From Curtobacterium sp. MCPF17_052 (lineage in GTDB: Bacteria > Actinomycetota > Actinomycetes > Actinomycetales > Microbacteriaceae): a DNA stretch of 64,000 nucleotides. The stretch lies in assembly GCF_003234085.1 (NCBI RefSeq), contig NZ_QKSD01000001.1, forward strand, positions 62,001 to 126,000, given 5' to 3'. The position numbers were made by a program, and so were the translations under genes. The notes beneath the pieces were generated by a model. That model was not told the DNA's origin. It made no database searches and saw only the letters and a list, made by a program, of their open reading frames with translations. Of the stretch, positions 58,615 through 64,000 are shown in pieces (the first letter of the stretch is position 1; the number at the start of each line of letters is the position of its first letter).

Positions 58615-60687
58615 CTACTCGTGCGACATGATCCAGGCGAGCAGGTACGACCGGGTGTTGCCGGTGTCGATGTCCTCCGCCGGCAGGTCCCGGGCGACGG
58701 CGAGCGCCGCCTTCGCCTGACTGCCGGACGCCAGCGCCCGGTACATCAGCAGGTAGTCACCGAACTGCACCGCGTAGTCGCCCTCCGGGACGGCCTCGTC
58801 GAGCACCTTCGCGATCTGCTGCTTGCCCCCGACGGCCACGTAGTCCGCGGCGACGGCGGGCATCGGGATGAGCTCGATGCCGGCCGGTGCCGCCGGGTCC
58901 GCGCTGAACCACGTGGCGTGGTCGCGCTTGCCGCCCCAGTTCAGGGACACGACGGTGTGCTGGAACCCGGGGAAGGTCCGGAGGTCCGGGTCGAGGACGT
59001 CGCGCCGCGCTGATGCAGCCTCGTTCGCCAGCAGCCAGTCGCCGAGTCGTTCGGTGGCTCGGGAGCCGGAGACCTGTCCCCAGCGGGCGAGCCCGTTCCA
59101 GGCCGACACCGCCTCGGACGACGACTCCTGGTTGTTCCCGTCCGCGAACGGCGAGTACCCGGAGGCCCACGAGTGCTGTGCGTACGGGTCGTACACGCGG
59201 AGCTCCGGGAACGACTTCGTCGCCTCGGGGGACGCGATGTCGTCCGCCACCAGGTCGAGGACCGGCTTCCACTTCGCGACGAGGTCGTCCGACCCGTCCG
59301 CCACGATGGCGGCTGCGGACAGCAGGTACCCGTAGTGGAAGTGGTGGTCGTTGAACTCGTCCGAACCGAACGAGGGCGCCTGTCCGACGAGCCCCTTCAC
59401 GGTGTCGTCGTACGCGAAGCACCGGGTGCCGCTCACGCCACACCCGTCGGGGTCGGTCCACTGGTCGATCTGGGTGACGAGTTGCTGCTGCAGGCCGGCG
59501 GCGACGTCGTCCAGGTCGAGCTGTGTGGCGAGCCGGTACAGGTTCGCCACCCGGTACAGGTCCTTGCCGCCGCCGTAGCTGTCGGCGCCGAAGGACGCCT
59601 CCGACACCCCGCCGGCGTCCGCGCGGACCTGGGCGACGAGGGTGGCGCGCTGCGCCGACGTCAGGCCCGACAGGTCGAGCCGGTCGGCGGCCGGGAGGCT
59701 CGGTGCCGCGATCCGCAACACGTCACCGATGCAGACGGGCGCGTCCCCGGTGATGGTCGCGTAGTGCAGTCCGGTGCAGCTCAGACCCGTGGTTCCCTGG
59801 CCGGGTTGCGGCACGATGAGGGTCTTCCCCCTCGCGGCGGTGCGGTAGCCGAGCGCGGTCCGCTGCTCCCCGTCGGATGCGGTGCCGGTGGACGAACGGG
59901 CCATCGTGACCCCGGTCAGGGGCGACGCGGCGGCCGCGGACAGCGCCCGGACCTGCTTCGCGGTGGCGTCGTCCGGCACCGCGAAGAGCACGACCGAGCC
60001 GCCGGCGGCCAGGCGGATGCCACTGCCGCTGACGTCACCGGTGGTGACGACGCCCCAGGTGCGGCCGTCGGCGGTGATGGTGCCCGTCGTCGTGCCGTCC
60101 GGACCGTCGGTCGTCTCGGAGACCGTCCCCGTGGCGGTGACGGACTGCGCGCCCTCCGCCGTGTACGAGACGAGGGGTGAGCCCTGCGCGAGCACGGTGT
60201 GGCCGAGGACGGTGGAGCCCTTCCGGTGCTCGACCGTGACGGACACCTGGTCGTACGCCGACACCAGGGTACGGTCGGCGCCCAGGTGCAGGCCGACCTG
60301 CTGCACGGCACCGCCGGCGATCGTCTTCTCGGTCGCGCTGACGACGGGCAGGCCGGCGGCGAACCCGTCGTCGGTCACCTGCCACGAGATCGGCGTCGGG
60401 AAGACGGGCTGTGGTGCTGGGCCGTGGACGAGGCCGGAGAACCACCGGTTCGTGGGCGGGACCAGGCCGTCGGCGAGACGCATCGTGCCCGCGGTGGTCT
60501 TCGCGACCGAGCCGAGCGCCCGGAGGGCCCGCTGCTGGGCCGCATCGTCCACGGAGGGTGACGCCGTCCCGGTGGCCCGGTCGGAGCCTCCCGTCCCGGT
60601 CTCACCGCCGGTGCCGGTGCAGGCGGTGAGCACGAGTGCTGACGCGGCCACCAGGGCGACGGCGCCGACGCGGAACCGCACCGTCAC
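58615..60687 (-). CDS. GH81 endo-beta-1,3-glucanase lipoprotein
   Basis: Hydrolyses internal beta-1,3-glucosidic bonds. The 690-residue protein has a signal peptide with lipobox LTAC (C23), so it should be tethered outside the membrane. GH81 hallmarks are PPTNRWFSG (77-85), FNDHHFHYGY (445-454) and the catalytic-acid segment NNQESSSEAVSAWNG (518-532) with E521 and E525. It overlaps the adaptor gene by 4 nt. The overlap with the synthase operon implies it edits or releases a beta-1,3-glucan. Confidence 0.88.
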   Translation of the reverse strand: MTVRFRVGAVALVAASALVLTACTGTGGETGTGGSDRATGTASPSVDDAAQQRALRALGSVAKTTAGTMRLADGLVPPTNRWFSGLVHGPAPQPVFPTPISWQVTDDGFAAGLPVVSATEKTIAGGAVQQVGLHLGADRTLVSAYDQVSVTVEHRKGSTVLGHTVLAQGSPLVSYTAEGAQSVTATGTVSETTDGPDGTTTGTITADGRTWGVVTTGDVSGSGIRLAAGGSVVLFAVPDDATAKQVRALSAAAASPLTGVTMARSSTGTASDGEQRTALGYRTAARGKTLIVPQPGQGTTGLSCTGLHYATITGDAPVCIGDVLRIAAPSLPAADRLDLSGLTSAQRATLVAQVRADAGGVSEASFGADSYGGGKDLYRVANLYRLATQLDLDDVAAGLQQQLVTQIDQWTDPDGCGVSGTRCFAYDDTVKGLVGQAPSFGSDEFNDHHFHYGYLLSAAAIVADGSDDLVAKWKPVLDLVADDIASPEATKSFPELRVYDPYAQHSWASGYSPFADGNNQESSSEAVSAWNGLARWGQVSGSRATERLGDWLLANEAASARRDVLDPDLRTFPGFQHTVVSLNWGGKRDHATWFSADPAAPAGIELIPMPAVAADYVAVGGKQQIAKVLDEAVPEGDYAVQFGDYLLMYRALASGSQAKAALAVARDLPAEDIDTGNTRSYLLAWIMSHE

Positions 60688-61424
60688 AGGCCGATCTGCC
60701 GGAGGAAGTCGCGGAAGCCGTCGGTGACGCCGGACAGACGACCGTCGTCGCGGAGGTGCAGGGTCGCGTCGACCGGCGTGCCCGGGCTGGTGACACCGGA
60801 GGACGGCGAGGCCGACAGCTCCGGACTCTCCACCGACACGGTCGTCTTCGCCTGGCCGTCACCGTCGGTGACGACGCTGACGTTCTTGACCTTGCCCTCG
60901 AGCGAGCGGTCGTTCGGCAGGAGCAGGTCGACGGTCGCGCCGTCGGCGATCCGGCCGTAGTCGCGGGGGCTGACGAGGAACTCCGACGTCACGAACAGGC
61001 TCTGCGACTTGTGGATGGTCCCCAGCTCGGAACCGGCCTGGACGTAGCCGCCGGCCTTCACGTCGAGCTTCGCGACGGTACCGGAGACCTCGGCCTTGAA
61101 CGTGATGAGGCCGTCCGGGGCGATCTCGTACGCGCTCGTCTTCGTGTTCGCGCCGACGACGCCCTTCCGGATGTCCTGGGCGAGCTGCAGGCTCTGGACC
61201 TGCATCAGCTTCTCGCCCTCCTGGACGGTGTCGCCCTCTTCGACGTACTCCTCGGTGACGGTCCCGCCGTAGTCGGTGCCGACGGCGTACTCCTGCGCGG
61301 TGATCGCGGCCGAGGTGCTGGCGACGGCGCTCTGCCGCTGGTTGAAGACGAGCGTGCACGCCGCCACGACGACGAGCACCACGAGGATGCCGCCGTACAG
61401 ACGGAGTCGGTTGGTCCAGGTCAC
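60684..61424 (-). CDS. HlyD-like membrane-anchored adaptor protein
   Basis: A 246-residue protein with one N-terminal helix (GGILVVLVVVAACTLVF). The exported part has two lipoyl-like half motifs (GGTVTEEYVEEGDTVQEGEK and EVSGTVAKLDVKAGGYVQAG), then a beta-barrel region, as in membrane-fusion proteins, but lacks their long coiled coil. ATGA overlaps join it to the synthase before it and the glucanase after it. By analogy with Alg44/BcsB it may guide the nascent polymer; this is inferred. Confidence 0.75.
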   Translation of the reverse strand: MTWTNRLRLYGGILVVLVVVAACTLVFNQRQSAVASTSAAITAQEYAVGTDYGGTVTEEYVEEGDTVQEGEKLMQVQSLQLAQDIRKGVVGANTKTSAYEIAPDGLITFKAEVSGTVAKLDVKAGGYVQAGSELGTIHKSQSLFVTSEFLVSPRDYGRIADGATVDLLLPNDRSLEGKVKNVSVVTDGDGQAKTTVSVESPELSASPSSGVTSPGTPVDATLHLRDDGRLSGVTDGFRDFLRQIGL

Positions 61425-63436
61425 GAGGCGACCTCCACGGGGGTCGGGGTGCCGGAGGCGGCACTCGCGGTGATCACGTCGCGTGCGGGCTGCAGCGAGT
61501 CGGGTCGGACCACCTGGGTCCGGAGGGCCGGTGCGGGCTCGAGCCCGGCAGCGGCGGCGAGCACGAGCACCGGCGCGGTGTCGGCGTCGCGCTCCTGGCG
61601 GGCCGCCCGACGGTTCGCCGACTGCTCACGGAACGCGGTGATGATGAACGCGCCGAAGATGAGCGAGTTCGTGATGTTCCACGCGGTCGCCAGGGTCAGT
61701 TGGCCGTTCGAGACGTCACGCCAGATCGCGACGACGCTCGTCAGGGACAGGAACACGAAGACGAGCACCTGGGGCACGATGAAGTTGAACGGTGACGGCG
61801 CCCGGCCTCGACCGGCTCCGGTGACGTGCCACGCCTGCTCCTTCCCGCAGAGGACGTTCCACAGCGCACGTGCGTAGATCGGGAAGGACACCGCCGCGAG
61901 CAGCAGCGTCTCGTAACGGAACGACCCGAGCGCGTAGAACGCCAGGACGACCTGCATGAGGTAGAAGCCCAGGTAGAAGAGCACCCACTCGCCCACGCCG
62001 ATCGACATGTTCATCGGTCGGAGGTCGAAGAAGATCTCGAGCGGCGGGACCAGGAGCAGCAGTCCGGGCACGATGCCGGTCAGGTAGAAGCTCGCCGTCA
62101 CGAAGTACTGCAGGCGCTGGTCCATCGTCAGCTTGCGCTTCGGGTTGAACGGGAAGTGCGTGAGCAGGATCTCGAATCCACCGGTCGCCCAGCGGAGCTG
62201 CTGCTTGCTGTACGCCTCGATCGTCTCGGGGGCGTCACCGACCGCGAGGGTCATCGGGATGAAGACCGACTTCCAGCCGCGCTCGTGCAGGTGCAGGCTC
62301 GTCCAGACGTCCTCGGACTTCGAGTCGGTGTGGATGCCACCGACGTCGTCGATCGCGGCGCGACGGAAGATGACGTTCGTACCGACGCAGAACGCCGCGT
62401 TGAAGCGGTTCCGGCCGGGCTGGATGAAGCGGTAGAACACCGTCTGCATGTAGCCGGCACCGCGGGAGACGAGGTTGTGCAGGTTGCCGTAGGTCTGCGG
62501 CGTCTGCACGAAGGCGATCGAACCGTCCGCGAAGAACGGCACGGTCTCGAACAGGAAGTCCTTGCCCGGCACGAAGTCGGCGTCGAAGACCGCGAAGTAG
62601 TCGCCCTTCGCCAGGGTCAGGGCGTGGTTGATGTTGCCCGCCTTCGCGCCGTTCGAGGACAGGCGCCGGACGTACCGCGCGCCGAGGCGGTCCGCCAGGG
62701 CCCGCACGTCGTCGCTCCGGCCGTCGTCGAGGATCCAGGTGCGGTGCTCGCCGCGCATCGCGACGGCGGCGGCGACGGTGGCCGCGATCTTCGTCAGCTC
62801 CTCGCCGTAGACCGTGATGAACACGTCGACGACGACACGCTTGCCACGGACCCGCATCGGCCACAGGTGGCTGCGGTTCGTGAGCCCCTCGCGGTCGATC
62901 TCGTCCAGGTCGAACATCGTGTCCTGGGTGTTGTGGAACGCGAAGTCGCGAGGGTCCGAGCCACCGGACAGGATCGTCCACATCGACAGCAGCGACTGCC
63001 CGACGAGGACGCTCTCCGCCACGATGACCAGGCCGTAGGGCAGGAAGTCGCCGCGGTTCGCGGGGTTGAGCAGGAACACCGCGTAGGTGACGACGCCGAG
63101 CGTCGCCAGCAGCACGATCAGCACCATCACGGGGCTGTGGGCCCGGGTGTCGGCGCGGGACCGACCGGTGGCGGCGGTGCCGGTCAGGCGCTGGAGCTGC
63201 TCGCGGTCGCGCTGGTCGCGCTCGTCACGGCCGCGCTGGTCACGGTCGCGCTGCTCGCCGACACGGCGGACGGAGCGGCGGGTGGCGGCACGGCCGCGGG
63301 GGTCGGACGCCGCTCCGGTGCCGGGTCGCTCGCCGCCCCGCTCGTTCGCGGGGACGTCGATCACGACCTGTTCGGCCGGGTCGTTCGGGGGTTCTGGGGT
63401 CGTCCGGGGTCGCCGGACGTCCGTGGGTGCGGACAT
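61421..63436 (-). CDS. Processive GT2 polysaccharide synthase
   Basis: A 671-residue membrane glycosyltransferase of the cellulose/curdlan synthase class. The catalytic set is LDDG (D237/D238), FDADF (D285, D287), SEDVW (E375/D376) and QQLRW (412-416), with FCVGTN (349-354) before the third. Two helices precede the domain and about five follow it. The first 100 residues are disordered and basic/acidic (RDRDQRGRDERDQRD). There is no PilZ domain. AGGAG lies 8 nt before the ATG. With GH81 next to it the likely product is a beta-1,3-glucan; that is inferred. Confidence 0.85.
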   Translation of the reverse strand: MSAPTDVRRPRTTPEPPNDPAEQVVIDVPANERGGERPGTGAASDPRGRAATRRSVRRVGEQRDRDQRGRDERDQRDREQLQRLTGTAATGRSRADTRAHSPVMVLIVLLATLGVVTYAVFLLNPANRGDFLPYGLVIVAESVLVGQSLLSMWTILSGGSDPRDFAFHNTQDTMFDLDEIDREGLTNRSHLWPMRVRGKRVVVDVFITVYGEELTKIAATVAAAVAMRGEHRTWILDDGRSDDVRALADRLGARYVRRLSSNGAKAGNINHALTLAKGDYFAVFDADFVPGKDFLFETVPFFADGSIAFVQTPQTYGNLHNLVSRGAGYMQTVFYRFIQPGRNRFNAAFCVGTNVIFRRAAIDDVGGIHTDSKSEDVWTSLHLHERGWKSVFIPMTLAVGDAPETIEAYSKQQLRWATGGFEILLTHFPFNPKRKLTMDQRLQYFVTASFYLTGIVPGLLLLVPPLEIFFDLRPMNMSIGVGEWVLFYLGFYLMQVVLAFYALGSFRYETLLLAAVSFPIYARALWNVLCGKEQAWHVTGAGRGRAPSPFNFIVPQVLVFVFLSLTSVVAIWRDVSNGQLTLATAWNITNSLIFGAFIITAFREQSANRRAARQERDADTAPVLVLAAAAGLEPAPALRTQVVRPDSLQPARDVITASAASGTPTPVEVAS

Positions 63437-63688
63437 GCGCGTTCTCCTGTCGGGTGTCGGAGATGTCGTCCGCCGGGCCCACGGGGGCATGACGGACGAC
63501 GGCGTCGGCGACGGTGGCGACAGGACCCGGACGCGGTGGTCCGGCGCGGACGGAGGCTAGGGTTCCTCGTCCGTGGCACGGTGCCCGCCGAGGGTGCGGC
63601 GCGCACCGGAGCGGTCCGCCCTCGGGAGACGGGACCGGTGTTCGGTGTGTGTTCGGATGTGTGCCGACGACCCGTGCCGTCGGTGGAG

Positions 63689-63728
63689 CGATCGTACGTC
63701 ACGGTCCGCGCTCCCCATGTGACGATCG
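63689..63728 (-). promoter_or_regulatory. Inverted repeat upstream of the glucan operon, operator candidate
   Basis: CGATCGTACGTCAC (63689-63702) and GTGACGATCG (63719-63728) form an imperfect inverted repeat with a TAC bulge. It lies about 250 nt before the synthase start and overlaps a possible -10 hexamer (TACGAT). Confidence 0.35.
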
Positions 63729-63736
63729 CGTGAACA

Positions 63737-63756
63737 TGCCCCCTGAGCAGGGGGCA
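63737..63756 (-). terminator. Terminator after the partial LysR gene
   Basis: TGCCCCCT, loop GCTC on the minus strand, AGGGGGCA: an exact 8-bp stem with a tetraloop, about 70 nt after the LysR stop. Confidence 0.6.
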
Positions 63757-63824
63757 CGGGCCTGTCGCCCGGCGGGTCGTGCGTTCTGGGGACAGTCACA
63801 GGCGGGCGGCGCGCCCACGCCCGG

Positions 63825-64000
63825 TCACCCCGGCTGGTGCAGCCGTTCCGCAGCGACCGTGCGCACGGCATCGGTCACACGTTCGAGCAGCGGCGACGCC
63901 AGGTTCCACCGCTGCCACCAGAGCGCCACGTCCGCCCGGCGCCCGGGCGTGAGCTCGACCAAGTCGCCCCGCTCGAGTGCCTCGAGACACTGCGCTTCGG
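63825..64000 (-). CDS. LysR-family regulator, ArgP/LysG type, 3' part only
   Basis: The C-terminal 57 codons of a gene that starts beyond the right edge. The minus strand reads EAQCLEALERGDLVELTPGR, then RADVALWWQRWNLASPLLER and VTDAVRTVAAERLHQPG, then TGA. This is the end of ArgP/LysG-type LysR proteins, which sense lysine or arginine and activate the LysE exporter. lysE is usually divergent and would be outside the window. The call rests on the C-terminal stretch only. Confidence 0.68.
   Translation of the reverse strand, partial: EAQCLEALERGDLVELTPGRRADVALWWQRWNLASPLLERVTDAVRTVAAERLHQPG

Larger units (their letters stand above)
63437..63824. other. Upstream region of the glucan operon
   Basis: No gene is supported in about 390 nt. 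It contains the inverted repeat at 63689-63728, the LysR terminator at 63737-63756 and TACGAT near 63690-63695 on the minus strand, without a good -35. Confidence 0.35.

Overview
The window is high-GC, densely coded DNA from an actinobacterium. Gene content (S10 and str operons, rpoBC, actinobacterial Lhr helicase, CGNR regulator, DUF1684, a ComB-like protein, CsbD, SprT-like protein) and frequent GTG/TTG starts suggest Microbacteriaceae, possibly close to Curtobacterium. The genus is an inference. No tRNA, rRNA, CRISPR array or insertion sequence was seen.

Layout. 1-1897: start of the S10 operon (rpsJ, rplC, rplD, partial rplW; minus strand). 2398-5155: a small insert between S10 and tuf with a TsnR-like 23S rRNA methyltransferase, a DarT-like ADP-ribosyltransferase without a DarG partner, and a poxvirus-type topoisomerase IB. 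5294-9869: the str operon (rpsL, rpsG, fusA, tuf) with a good promoter. 9927-12323: three membrane-protein genes, one with a five-copy 15-bp repeat. 12542-25819: a complete-looking type IV pilus locus on the minus strand, ordered pilB-pilT-pilC, then two paralogous pilins, minor pilins, pilD, pilM, pilN, pilO. 26010-27496: a double-GNAT acetyltransferase and a VOC protein. 27627-35346: rpoC, rpoB and their promoter.

35402-52294 holds mixed accessory genes: a PH-like membrane protein, a three-gene NarL-type two-component unit, a spermidine-synthase-like enzyme, a Q/Y/G-rich membrane protein, TPR, SprT-like and CGNR proteins, an Nramp transporter, DUF427, ComB-like, GNAT, SRPBCC, DUF1684 and GntR proteins, a GH114 lipoprotein, an RGG-tailed DEAD-box helicase, CsbD, a degenerate Nudix protein and a PadR repressor. 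52436-57972: lhr and a Nei-type DNA glycosylase.

58021-63436: a lipoprotein and a tightly overlapping three-gene unit made of a processive GT2 synthase, a HlyD-like adaptor and a GH81 endo-beta-1,3-glucanase lipoprotein. It looks like a synthase-dependent exopolysaccharide system in a monoderm. The window ends in the 3' part of an ArgP/LysG-type LysR gene. The pilus and the glucan unit are the two most interesting systems; both would act at the cell surface in attachment or biofilm.
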